NCBI GenBank assembly: GCA_950295325.1
Contig: OX485804.1
Coordinates: 9,734,001-9,798,000 of the forward strand
Reading direction: 5' to 3'
DNA from: Polytrichum commune
Lineage: Eukaryota > Streptophyta > Polytrichopsida > Polytrichales > Polytrichaceae
Length of the DNA stretch: 64,000 nt
The notes under the pieces were generated by a model that was not told where the DNA came from, made no database searches, and saw only the letters and a program-made list of their open reading frames with translations. Of the stretch, positions 10,286 through 22,100 are shown piece after piece (the stretch's first letter is position 1; each line of letters begins with the position of its first letter). The position numbers and the translations under genes were made by a program.

Positions 10286-13209
10286 CCACTTATGTATTTG
10301 TGTAAGCCCAAATCCCCCTCACCCTTCGATTGCATCCTAGTCCGGGTGAGGGTTCATGGGCTACATTCAACTATGCAAGTAACAAGTGCACACAAGGAAA
10401 GAGGATTGAGAGAAGTGGTGTGTATAACACCTTTCTTTCTTAATTACTCATGCAAGCATTAACAAATGCTTGAATTACACACATTCGCTACTTGGTTGCC
10501 AGTAATATCAATGAGTCCCTAAGCCTACTTGTTCCTTGCTATCTCCCCTTCGCATAATTGAGTCACCTCTACTCTGCCACCGAGTGTGCTTCCCACGCTC
10601 GCTGTAATGCTGCCTCAAGTAGAATTCTCCAGTTCCCCCTCGTCAACGCCTCGGTCGTACTCAGACTGAGGAGGAGATTTGCGGCACCAACGTAGCAGGG
10701 TCGACCGGTTGAGGAACTCCTTCACCTCTATAGCTCCCTCCTTCTCTGCATAGCAACCCCCATGCCGCCTCGTGAAGCTGCAATCCCTTGTGCACGGCCC
10801 CTCCTCTTGATTCCAACGAGCTTTTGCTCCTTCAACTCCCCGTTGCCACCACACTGCTTTGATCCTAACCTGCAACAACCCACTTCCGCAGCTCCTCTCT
10901 AATCCTCCTCCGCTTCCTTAGACTCGAACAACCACAGTAGTCATTCAATCTCAAGACGCCCACATGCTCCCTAGTAGACGGTTGACCGACGACTTCCAGT
11001 CTTGGATGACCCTGCTGTGGATAGTAGGCCCCTTGATGCTATCTTTGTGGCAACCTCACACTACGAACCCCGGTTGTCAATCCTACAACCTAACATCCCG
11101 TCTGCGGTCCACAACCCGAGTGTGCTCCGACTGGAGTTCAACTCCAAGAAGAAGAGTTATTAGCAATCCTCGAACCTACAACCCTTCTTTTCGTTACCTC
11201 CACATCGGAACAATCTTTATGCGCTAGCCCGTTGTCATCGAAAGTGTGGTTCTTACTCGAATTCCATTTATATAGTGCCGACCCTGGATTCAGGCAAGGA
11301 CCTGTATGGTGGGCAGATCCAACACATGCAATCGCGGCCTGGGCAGCCAACTTCCCAGCAATATCTCGCCTTCTCCTTACCAGGACACTCTTCACTGTTC
11401 CGATCTAGGAGTGAAGGACTACAATCTATGAAGTCATGCTGCGAATTCAATCTAGGTACTCCCATCCCCCACCCGTGGCTAGCTAGCATCCCTTCCTTGA
11501 GCTCAACGCGTTTCACTCCCAATTCATTTGCTTTACTACCCCGCGATGACCAATTCTTAGAATATGCCACGCCTCTCTTCGACACTCTCAAGGTAGAGTC
11601 ACCCTTGTCTGCCACCTACCCGAATTACCTCAGGACAACTCCCTGCGTATCCTACCTAGCTTGGCCCCAACTGCGACGATGGACACTCCAGGTCTCACCC
11701 TCTACCGCTACACGATGTGGGAGGATAAGAGCTGAAGCACAAATTTATAGCAAAAACAAGCCTACACACGGTGGGAGGTTTTAGCCCATGAACAGAGGGT
11801 GTAGGAACTCCCTTGGTAGTCTCGGTGGCGTCAACTCCAGCCGTCGTTGCCCTCCTTTCACCACCGAGCTCCTACCGCTCTAGCAGCAACTCCCCTCTCC
11901 GTGAAGCGATCGTAGCATCCCTTGGCTCCGCTATTGGATTCTGAACTCTTCGACAACGTCCACGCCCATCGGGATGAGTTGTTGCGTTGCTCACTGTTGC
12001 CGCTCCGAACCTTTTTCCCAGGGCCTTGATTTACCGACCCTCGGTAGTTGGGGTCCCTGGAAGACAAGCCTTCCCGACTCATGCTTCTTCCTCCCTCCTA
12101 CGCTGCCAGTCTTTACCATATCGGAGGTTGCAGTTCCCGACCGGCAACATTCCAAACCCCAACAGCATGTCCGCACTTTCCCCTTGAGTTTTTCTGTCTT
12201 CCTCCTCTCGCACATCACTCCATTACCCCTGTTTGTTTCTTCCCGCGGTTGGGCTTCCGTATCATGGCCGACGTCCCTCTCCTCATCCTCCTACTTGCAT
12301 CGATACTCACAAGGGCAGGGCTACCTCTCTCTTCTTCTCTCTTTCTCTTTTCTTTGCTACATGTATTTTGGCAGGGCTTCGCCCTCTTGCTACTGCTCTC
12401 CCTCCCCTACCTCTCAACATGCATAATGAGCTCTCTACCTCCTACCTCCCGAGACCCCTCCAACCTCTACCTTTTTTCCCGGGTTGCCCGGCATCTTTCG
12501 GGCCGCCCGAGAGAAAAAACGGGTTGAGACCTTTTCCCTTGGCCTCTCCCCCTTTCAAACCCACTTTCTCTTTTCTTCAATTGACTTCTTCTCCCCCTAG
12601 TCTCATAAATAATTAAAACTCATAGATAGATAGATAAGAATCAAGGTTAATTAAGAATAGCCCACCGTAATCGTTAGCAACTCCTTACGCTCGGTTAATG
12701 GTATAAATTGCGGTTTGTTGCCTTGGAGGTCGCCAAGTCATGTCTCCTCGGTTGGTTGAGGGAGGGAATTTGTACAACACTTAAGCGGTCCAGGTTCGAT
12801 CCCCATAGACTCCGTTTGACCGTTTAAGGTGTTATACATGACTTGGTGCTGCTAGTGATTTCTAGGCAGGAAATTAGTACCCAACCAACCGGCGTCTACC
12901 CATCCTCCTGAGCTATTCATGTAACTATCGTTCAATAAATAACGGTCATCATTATGACCCCTCCTTTATTCTATTGGCTTGTCTTGGTCTTTCTAAGTAC
13001 GTTTTTACTAGACTCTCCATTAAACGCTTATGTCTTCACATCCCCTCTCTCCCCTAAGGTTAATCTCACTTCTAGCTCCTAATTACCTCTTAGCTTAATT
13101 TCATCAAGATATTCAACACCTCACCTTTCTCATCACTTGATAATTCCATCAAGCGTGAAATCAATGTATTAGCCATGTTGTTGCGATTAAGGATTAATGT
13201 GAATACGAT
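10286..13209. mobile_element. 2.9-kb insertion of unknown type splitting the Penelope-like element
   Basis: The reverse transcriptase reading stops after CLQIV near 13213 and resumes with WFITN at about 10285, so about 2.9 kb separates adjacent codons. Near its ends lie AGCCCAAATC (10305) and GATTTCGGGCT (13205), which are imperfect inverted repeats. Inside, 10540-12600 is distinctly C+T-rich on the plus strand, and 12725-12916 is a SINE. No LTR pair, transposase or long credible ORF was recognised. On the coding strand the interval begins GTGAGC and ends AAG, so a large intron is a formal alternative. Confidence 0.55.
12725..12916 (+). mobile_element. tRNA-like SINE, copy 1
   Basis: It carries a pol III B-box-like GGTTCGATCCC at about 12792. 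Its blocks are colinear with the reverse complement of about 37298-37500: TCGCCAAGTCATG, GGTTGGTTG, TGACTTGGTGCTGC, TAGGCAGGAAA, CCAACCAACCGGC. The head (GGTTGGTT) and tail (AACCAACC) are complementary to each other. It lies inside the 10286-13209 insertion. Confidence 0.65.
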
Positions 13210-14645
13210 TTCGGGCTCACAATTTGCAAGCACTTATTGACCGTGATTGACAACCAATCACCCGGTCTAGGACATGTAGATGTCCATATTGCTTTAGTTG
13301 CAACTCCTTTGTTATTAATTCTAACCCAAAGGAGTTGTTCAGATTTAGGATGTTTGCATTTTATGTTAGTCACTCCCAAGTTGGTAATAAATTCCATTGC
13401 ATCATACAATGTGTCACTACCGGATATGAGAATGATCTCAAAACATCTTGTGATGTCAGCAACATATATGTTGTTGATCATGTCAGGGGTATTAAGGGTA
13501 AAATCAATTATTGAATCAATTATCCAATAAATTAATGTATATATACCAAAGAAATTGTTGTATCATTTGAGAGTGACGTTTACCCATTCCTTGACCTTTT
13601 CAAACAATGCTATGGTTGATAATATAAAAATGATTGCAATATTAACATAGATTGACCCAAAGGCATTGGAAATCCATCTATATTTATTTTTGTGATACTT
13701 GTAAATTGCCATGATATAAGGTAGTTCTTCCTCATTTATGGATAATTCAGATTTCACTTTGTGTGTGACAACTTCATTAGAGTCCCAATACTTATTGCAT
13801 TGGCAAGGTTCAAAATCAGGTCCATTAAGCCCGAGTAATGTTTGGTTTCTTATGTGGAGTTTACATATGAAGCAAACGTTACTAGCAGCCTTGTCTAATA
13901 TGGAAATGAATACATGGTTCAATAATCATGTTAACTCATTATCAAATGCTTTGTCAGAAGAAAAAAATGTGGTTTGAAATACCTGAATCCAAAAAGGTTT
14001 TCCTTCATAGTCGATATTAGCTTGTTTCTTGCCATTATGCGTACTAGTTTAGATGCATTGTCCATGTCCAAGCATCCATCCACTTTAAGAAGTTGACATA
14101 CCTGTATAAAAGTATCCACAACCACTTGGGTAGCCTCTTGTATGTTAGTATTCTTCAATGATATGTGATTTAACCCTAGAGTGATTGCCTCTCTAAGTCC
14201 ACGATGATGAATTATTTTTGTCTCCATGGTGCGTACATGCGCCTTTGGATCATTTTTATTATCATCAATGGTTTCAGGGTCCACAAATTGTCCAAGTCTT
14301 TTGGAACTAGTACAAATACAGTCATAGGCACCATTTAAGAGTAACTCAACACTGAAATCCTTGAAGACTAAAGCAAATTTATAGCAAAATTCGGACACAT
14401 TTGGTAAAGAATTCCATGCAAACATGATGTTAAACAGTGCAGGTATAAAATGTGGGATAGAAAAGTGGGTGAACACCTCAGAGAATAATTTTTTCATATT
14501 CACCCATTCAAGTGCTCGACTACAGTACTTTACGTGTATAATCCCTGTTCTATGCATGTTTCTTTTACGTGATATAACGTTACGTCCGAGAGTATTGCGG
14601 TATAATGTACGACCATCCTCTGCAATTTTAAAACAGTTTGTGGAA
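13210..14645 (-). pseudogene. Penelope-like retroelement, N-terminal and finger/palm half
   Basis: Reading from about 14645 downward on the minus strand, an N-terminal region of about 230 residues of unknown function runs to 13931. After a frame change, the reverse transcriptase begins with DKAASNVCFICKLHIRNQ and YKYHKNKYRWISNAFGS, typical of the first finger motifs. A stop codon interrupts at 13563. The frame then continues through IYVADITRCFE (palm motif A, first catalytic Asp) to RPGDWLSITVNKCLQIV, where the 2.9-kb insertion intervenes. The rest is at 9622-10285. I saw no GIY-YIG endonuclease between 14645 and 15150, so the copy is 5'-truncated or belongs to an endonuclease-lacking group. 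Confidence 0.7.
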
Positions 14646-15139
14646 GTAGTTGTTAGGATAAACTAATAGTTGTCTCAACATTTACTTAAGTTAACTGCGC
14701 TACCTCCTTAGCTATCCTCCCATAACAGGACTTTGCCCTTGAGTGGCGAGTGTCCGTCCCTGGCTGTCATTCGTCCAGGTCCAGTAGTTCCTATGCTGCT
14801 GGGGAACGTGCTCGTGAAGCCATCGCGGTTCGGGTAGTTGCGGCTGCTGCCTCGACCACGAAATCCCATGGGTAGATCACTCTAAGGCATTTTTGTGCAC
14901 CACGTGCAGCTGGGGTTTTTTTTGTTTTGGGGCTATTTACCTTCAAGGGCTGAATTAAAGCCTCCCTATAATTACTTAAATTTCCAAAATGGCCCATTTG
15001 TTTGCACCCTTCCATTATTTCTATTGTCCAAGTCACTGCAATTTTTTGTACTCTATATTCTTTTTTAGTAATTTCGGACAGACAGAAATCCCAATTATCA
15101 TCCATCCCCGTGAATCCTAAACCCATTTACATACCATAC
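14646..15139. other. No recognised gene
   Basis: A minus-strand open frame at 14791-15126 (111 codons) has no recognisable motif. It starts just downstream of the conserved block at 15140-15350 and could be a fragment of the same unit as the ORF at 15318-15853, but nothing confirms that. Confidence 0.4.
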
Positions 15140-15350
15140 TAAACATACCTTCTAGGATCCTTATCTTTAGCCCCTATATTAATTTTACAAAAAATAATGG
15201 CCCACGTTTTATATCCATCTAACTTACTTATAATGGGATTGTCTATATTTAATGGCCCCTTCATTATTTGGAATTCCTTTATAATTTTTATTTCAAATGA
15301 TTTTAATCTTCTCTATATTATGCCGCACGTCGTTTTAAAAATGCACTAAG
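15140..15350 (-). repeat. Conserved ~215-bp block shared with 47900-48130
   Basis: The minus-strand reading of this block matches 47900-48130 on the plus strand over its whole length, including AAAACGACGTGCCGCATAA, a ~90-base A+T-rich stretch, and GATAAGG...CCTAG near the far end. In both copies the block begins with the last codons of an open frame, SLSAFLKRRAA followed by TAA, and then continues as non-coding sequence. Confidence 0.75.
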
Positions 15351-15853
15351 TGATCTACCCGTGCGAAATCCTTTGCTGCCTCGGGGGATGAATCCTCGAC
15401 CACCCGAGTTTCTACCATGTCCGCCTTGGCTACCAAGTGGTGATGGAGGCGTGTTGAGGTTAAGGCGATGCCTCTTGAACGGTGAGGGAGCTTGATTCGG
15501 AGATCCAAGGTGCATAAGCGAAAACTTTGGACCCTTCAAAAGCCTCTCAATCTTATAGTTGCTAGGGGAACATTGTTTAGATCAGGTAGTAGCTTTTGAG
15601 TGGGATTCTCAGAGAGCTGTGTTGCTGCTGTTATCATGTGTTCCCGCCCAATGTTGAATACAATTGCAGCTTTCACTGCAATCTTAGCTGCACTGCTTAG
15701 CCATAGCATGAATGTTGCAAACCTAGTGTTGTTGTTGGGTTGGTTTGGGAAACACATTTCTAGTTTATTGATCATTGCCCATATGGTATGATCAAACCAG
15801 ATGATAGAGCCTTTACAACCCGTAATCGCCCTTGGATTACACAAGCATCTCAT
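15318..15853 (-). pseudogene. Broken ORF of unknown function with shared C-terminus
   Basis: Two overlapping minus-strand frames (15853-15536, then 15539-15318) appear to be one protein of about 175 codons with a single frameshift near 15537. The N-terminal part contains IIWFDHTIWAMINKLE, followed by a run of small and hydrophobic residues. The C-terminal part is basic and rich in Gly, Arg and Pro (HGRNSGGRGFIPRGSKG) and ends SLSAFLKRRAA. The same C-terminus followed by the same 3' sequence occurs at 47.9 kb, so this is probably a mobile or retro-copied sequence. The upstream end is cut by the (GA)n unit at 15870. The basic Gly/Arg-rich tail would suit a nucleic-acid-binding (capsid- or nucleoprotein-like) protein, but I do not recognise the family. 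Confidence 0.4.
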
Positions 15854-15889
15854 ATAAGGGCGTTGGATGGAGAGAGAGAAAGAGAGAGT

Positions 15890-17075
15890 TGTCTTTTTTT
15901 CAAAGCTTGATCTCCCTCTTTTTAGAGGCCTTTTCCATTCTATTCTTCATCAAAATAAAACAAGGGTGGGTGGGTGGGATTTTTTCTCATCACAAGTCTA
16001 TTACTCACCAAAACATAGTATCTGTCATTGTAGCCATGAATGTAGTGATATGTTCTACATCATATGAAGTAGTTTGAACTTTCAACAAGGAGTATGTATT
16101 CTCATTAGAGTGGTTATATATGTTATTAAGTTTCCTTGCTTTCAAATCAAAGTTTGATAGCATAAAGTACTGACATGTAATGGTGTGTGTCATGTTCACA
16201 AAAACACATTACATATGGCAGCTAAGTTCATAACATAGTCTAGTATGTCACTACATTGTGCATAACAACTATTGTTACAACCAAGTAATAAGTTAAGGAT
16301 GTAATATATAAACTTACATACCTCACTTGTATGTATTCTCAATATTTCAACTACTTTCTAGAGTTTGTAAAAGATATATCAAGATACTAGTTCAAAGTAA
16401 AACAATAACTTTCACAAGTATAAGATCATAAAGTGAAAGAATATCCAAACATGAGTAATGTACTATTGTTGGTGTTGAAAATGTGAAGAGCTAGCCTCAC
16501 CTGCACCCGTGCCAACCCAAACATACAATTGTATGTTAGAAAGGCGTGTGTCAGGTGTCTTCAGCTAAGCTTAGTTGCAATCCATGTCACACATTTACCT
16601 CACCTGTAAAGTCCATTGAATGTTTGTAAATACCAATACTCACTACAAAACAATGAGTATACAAACCTGCTCTTTTGCCATATTGTGTAACTTCTTGGAT
16701 AGTAACAATCTTTAGTACACCAAACACCATGCACCTCCACACTATTCTTGTATCCACCTTCTAAGCCAAGAGTTTGCTCCTTCAAGCATGTAAAAGAGTT
16801 CTTACATGGAGGAGCTTAGGGTTTAAGTATTGGTTTAATAAGGTATAGTGGCCGCTTTAGATCACTGAAAACCCTAAAACGTGGAGCGTGGTAACTCTCC
16901 TTTACCATGGTAAGTTAACTCATGGTTAGGTTTAGTTTATTGTTTTAACTGTGGTGTAGATTATACCAAGTGTCCTAGTCTTAGTAAAAGCATTTAATCA
17001 ATTTTTCAAGAATGTTACATTTAAGTATATCTTAATGGCAAAATCTAGAGCAAAGCGAGAGAGAGAGAGAGAGAG
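15890..17075 (+). repeat. (GA)n-ended repeat unit, copy B
   Basis: Preceded by (GA)n at 15870-15889 and ending in (GA)n at 17055-17075. It shares CTCTTTTTAGAGGCC (about 15915) and GGGTGGGTGGG (about 15965) with copy A, and a diverged form of the CCTCACCTG block near 16495. It lies in tandem with copy C. Confidence 0.7.
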
Positions 17076-18010
17076 TTGGGCATTTCTTGAGTGAAGCTAT
17101 GCTTACTTCCAAGCATATTTCTTTCTACAACATCCTCTTGTCAAGAGGCCATTTCATTCTTTCATATATCTATGTATCTATCCAAACCCGGGAGGGTGGG
17201 TGGGATTTTCCCTCCATATAAGTACATTGCACAGTTTAACTTTCACACTTTGGAGCATTTTGACAAAACTTGCAACATGTGTAACTTTGGAGTATTCACA
17301 TCTAAAGTTATCAAGTGTAAATCCTTTCCAAACCAACTAGCAACCTAAGTCCATCATATGCTAAATCGAGTTTAACATGACGTCCTAACATCCTCTTGAA
17401 GTCAATAACAAGGTATCATTGTAAAACATGCTTTCTAACTTGTAGAATGTTTTACTTCCTCTATACACACACTATTTCGTAACAAGATGGTATACAAAAC
17501 CTAATATGGCCGTCAAGTTTGTGAAGGGTCTGCCTCACCTGTGCCCATGCAACCAACCAACAAACAATTGAGGATTAGTTACGTACACGAGGTGAATAAC
17601 AGCAGAACCCAATTGTTATCTATGTCACACAAATACATGAAACATAACCATATATTTTGTATCCAAAAATACTCACTATCTTCAATGAGTATTCTACCTG
17701 TTCCTTGGCCATTTGAGAATCCACAGCTTGTAGTAAGGCACTTTCACTTCCAACAAGCCCCCTCCTTGTTTACCCTAACCTCAAAAATTACTTAAGGTAA
17801 ACTGCTTCCGCGGCTTACTCTTGGAAAGGAAGTACTCAAGTGGGCTTCCTCTTAATATATGGTTAGGTAAGCAATTAGGACCGTAGATTTCCATTCTCAG
17901 ATCTACGGTCGTTTTACCTTCATTTGGCTATTGCCTAGTACTGAGGTAAAACTTTTTAGGGTACATATTACTGAGCGGTATCAATTGGTTAAAAACTGGC
18001 CCAGAGCAAG

Positions 18011-18047
<37 letters not shown>
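17076..18047 (+). repeat. (GA)n-ended repeat unit, copy C
   Basis: It follows copy B directly and ends in the longest (GA)n run (18012-18047). The segment 17523-17630 is nearly identical to 5655-5765 of copy A, including GCAACCAACCAACAAACAAT, although other parts are closer to copy B. Confidence 0.7.
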
Positions 18048-18048
<1 letters not shown>

Positions 18049-19174
18049 GATAATTGTGTTAAAGGGGTAAAGTCGGGGTTCAAGGGAGTGTTTGACCAAT
18101 ACTTGTAGAAGCTTTCTACTTCTTTCAATAAAACTGAGTTAGCAATACAAGTGAAGACCCTCTTCACCGGGTTCATTGAGATACTAGACTATGCCACTTT
18201 TGATCCTATAATGCAGTTGAGAATGAGGCACACTTTGTGTTGGAGTATCCCCTATATAATCCGATTAGATGTAAGTTTTCATCACTATTTGGGAATGTAG
18301 TATTAGGGAGCTTGAAGTCTTTCTTCCAATTGGACCATCAAGTTGAAGTTAATCTCTATCTCATAGAGGCTACTGCACTCCGCCACTCTAGGGAATTAGC
18401 TGTCTTGAAACCATCGCGATGAACTTTTAGTCCCTTTAGCCTTTTGGCTGCCCAAACTTTTAAATCAATTTCGTTTCATTTCATTGAAAACATCAATCCT
18501 TAAAGGACATGGGGTCTCAATATGCAACCATAATCACAATTTATGGCATAAACTTATTTATGTGTTCATAATTACATTGTCTTATGTCAAGGAAAAATAA
18601 ATATTTGTTGTTCATCATGCAAGTTGGAATGTGACTACTCTTGCACTTACCCACGTTGAATGTTGCATGACTAGATGGATTGAACTTGTATTTGTAGATG
18701 CTAAAAATATGAAAATAAATCCAAAAATTGTGAAACCTTCAAGGTATTGATCAATAAGAACATCATGATGGCACCATGATGAGTTTCCAATGTAGAATAC
18801 AACAATTTCAAGTCCACATCAAGTTTGTTTGTTTTTTCCCACTCAAATGAAAGTCTTAATTTCCGGGTTCCCAAAAAGAGAGGCAATCAAACCCCACTCT
18901 TGAAACTTCAACTACCCCTATAATTGTGTGGACCGTTGACTTTTGTTTTCTCAGTAAAATCAACGCAGACTTCCATGTGGAGAGAGGGGTCCAAAATTGT
19001 CATCTAATGATTTTTGCCGACTTTGATGGCACACGGAAGTGTGCCCTAAGTATCTTTGTTGAGTTGTACAATAACGTACAGTAGCTCACCTTAGTAAAAA
19101 TTAAACCTACCATGTGAGTCCATATTCGAACAAAATTGAGTTTTAAATGAAGAGAAAACTATGTGAATGGTCCA
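18048..19174. other. No gene; region 3' of NME7
   Basis: No supported coding sequence or repeat. This is the downstream flank of the minus-strand NME7 gene and may hold its 3' UTR. Confidence 0.5.
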
Positions 19175-22100
19175 TCAACAACGGCAAGAATAGCCTGGCC
19201 CATTTCGCGCTCCTTGGGCAGTCGCTGTGTTAGAAGAGCGACCGGACGACGTTCCAGTAGAGGTACCTGATGATGTTCCAGTAGAGGCCCCTGATGAGGT
19301 TCCTGACGAGGTGCCTGATGAGGTACCTGATGAAGTGTTAGTGGAGGTGCAAGAGGACGATTCAGTTGACTCAAAGTTCTTTTTGTTACATGGAATTTTG
19401 TAGGTTGTGGGGGGAGCCGGGCCATCGTAAGTCCATTGATGCTTAAACACGTATTGTGATTCGAGCTCGCCATCTTCCTCGAGGTCTGTGCAGTGAATGG
19501 CATTCTTGACCTGCACGGAACAGTATGTATGTCAGAAATACGAATTATCAAATCTCCAAAATGTATATATTTTAAGGGATTTGAGATGTTCAGACTGAAA
19601 GGTTGGACAAATAACAATCTTCACCTTGTTGACACCAAATTCTGCTCGAATAGTGTCAGGTCGAATAGCACGGGCAAGATTGGGGTCAGGAGGACCACAG
19701 AGCTCCCGAAACTTGTATACAGGGTTCTCACAAGGGTGTTTGTAATCACAAACCTCCATGGCAATGAAGTCTCCCGTAGCAAGCTCAAATGTCATAGCCT
19801 GCAAGTTGTGCATCAAACCAAATGTCAGGACAATTGACGGACTCTTGGGAGAAATTAAGAGAGTTCGATCAGTGAGCTTGCCAATTTGATTATGTCAAAT
19901 CGACTATGTGATGGAAAAAAGAAAAGAAATCATCTACTGTGGGGAATTGAGAATGAAGGGACAGAATTATGAGTAGAGTTTCCTTCAGGTGCAGCTATCT
20001 TCAAATGAGTAACTGGGAATATTTGCCATTACTCTGTCTGCCTTTATGAGGTTCTCATAATAGACAGCCAAACTAGATACATTCCTGAACTTCTGTACAA
20101 CGAATAGGAATCAGCTGCATTGGCATATATAATTCACTGAATAAAAGACAGAAAGTACATGGGGACTTCTCTACTTTAGCGTAAGATCGCTTTTGTAACA
20201 AATCCTTTGTTGGCATCACATATCAAGGACCAAAGCATTTGTTATTAATGCATGTGGAGTGAAAAATTACAAGGAAGTCTGGAACAACTCCTCGATACAC
20301 TTCAAGAAACTCTGAGGACTTTTCACATGTGAAATTTGCCAATTCCATGGCTGTGACATTGAAGTTCTCCATAACTCGATTAATGATTGCCCCACCACAT
20401 CCTACATGTGCACACAGTATCCATAGTGATAATATCCATATTTTTCAATCACAATACTAGCAGATTCCTTCTGATATAGAGAGGCTCACAAGATTGAAAA
20501 TTTGACAATCAAGTATCTTAAGCACCTTTGGAGGTACATGTCAGAAGTGGCTTAAACCCAAGGCTTAACCCGGATCCCATGAGAACTCCGCAGTTTTGCA
20601 CAGCCTTAGGCCGGAATAGTATTTGGATGGGTGACCTCCCTAGCACTTGATTTTTAGTGCATCTTACCATGTTTGTTCAATCATAGTGGGGATATCCAAG
20701 TGGACCAGATATTCTCAACCAATCATTTGGGAACTTAGGGGCTTGCTCTTGGGCTTGTCCACGTCTGTTCAAAGTGTTCACCTTCAAAAGAAGGTAAAAA
20801 TTATCGGCGGCCTCTACTTCTTGTAACGCCCATTTCAAGATTACATATAGACTTAGACCATCTCAACATTAAAGCAACACCCTAATACACTCCAGTGGTA
20901 ACATCTGAGTCATCTTTCTTTCTTTATCTGAAGTAGTAATGTGTAAGGTACTCTATATAAGAAAAAATGTCCCTCTGAGGGTGAGGTTCCACTGCTTTCG
21001 GATCTTAATCTTGCCAAATAATATCAAGTTCCACTCTCCTTCCATGTCTGAGTGCCTTGGTTGGACTTAAGGTCATGAAGATGATGCTCATACCTTCCAT
21101 CATAGCATGGGGCTTTACAATCCCAACTGTACAATTATTGAACCGTGCACACATTCCAAGCTTCCTGTTCATAAAAAAAAAACACGTCTCCTGCAAATTT
21201 TGCCCACTAAGCATATGTCAATTACGCAACTTCAAAATGGGCCATTATGGGCCTTTAAACTAAATATTAAAAATTCAAGTCAATTGTGTCCTTGCCAGAT
21301 CTTCCTTATGCGTATTTTGAGCCACTACAAGAACTTGATCACATAAACTAATCAGGTCGTCTGCTAGAAAGGTGGATGTGCCTAATTCACTTAATCGAAC
21401 ACCTACATTTGAGTGGTATGTGATTTGGTGTGGCTCCAAGAACATATACCAAAAGAGAATGTGTTTAAAGAGATTATGTGTTCAAAATATGATAACCATT
21501 CTAATTTCAATAGCCAACATAATTGGGGGACCTATATGATCATGTAATGAGTACGAGAATCTTAACTTTCAAAATGAATAAGATATTCTTATGAGCTTAA
21601 ACTCTGAGGAAGGTGGCTGCAACCTCAATTTGGATTCGCTAACCATCTCGTATTAATCGTGTGTTCCATTTCCTAGGAGAACTGGGCTCATCGGAGACAG
21701 TAACTATTCAAGACCCATCTACCTTGGGTTGACAAATTTGTGTGATCAACAGGTTGATTACCAGGCGTGCACATTCGTGGGAGTCTGAGCCATGACAAGC
21801 ATTTCTGGTACAGTCAGTGCCAAATTGGGCCCGCAATGAACGAGGCGCTTTCATCTTTGCAACTTCGCTGCTTGTAGGCCCTGAACCAACAACAAACATT
21901 TCAAGTTGGCTGGGTCACCCGTGTGCACTGTGTCATCTTCGATTTATTCCAGAGATCCGTGATTAGAAGTGTCAATGTTATCACTCACGCTGACCAAGTT
22001 GTCATGACCGCTCAGTACACAAAATGATGTATATGTAAGAGCAGTCCAAGCACTGACAAATTAATCAAGTTCATTCTCACCGAGCAGCATCCGCCACCTG

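Noticed and set aside
11275-12616. Several overlapping frames of 100-170 codons, Ser/Pro/Leu-rich, on both strands
   Set aside because: Stop-poor because of the C+T-rich composition; all frames are similarly open and none shows a domain.
14646-15150. GIY-YIG endonuclease expected upstream of some Penelope-like reverse transcriptases
   Set aside because: Read in all minus-strand frames; no GIY...YIG pair or linked zinc motif was found.
19493-19837. Plus-strand 114-codon frame opposite the last NME7 exons
   Set aside because: Antisense shadow of exons 8-9, which have clear homology on the minus strand.
20567-20645. Functional 5S rRNA gene
   Set aside because: Only the middle and 3' internal parts of 5S are present, with changes in the conserved core, and there is no matching 5' or 3' end.
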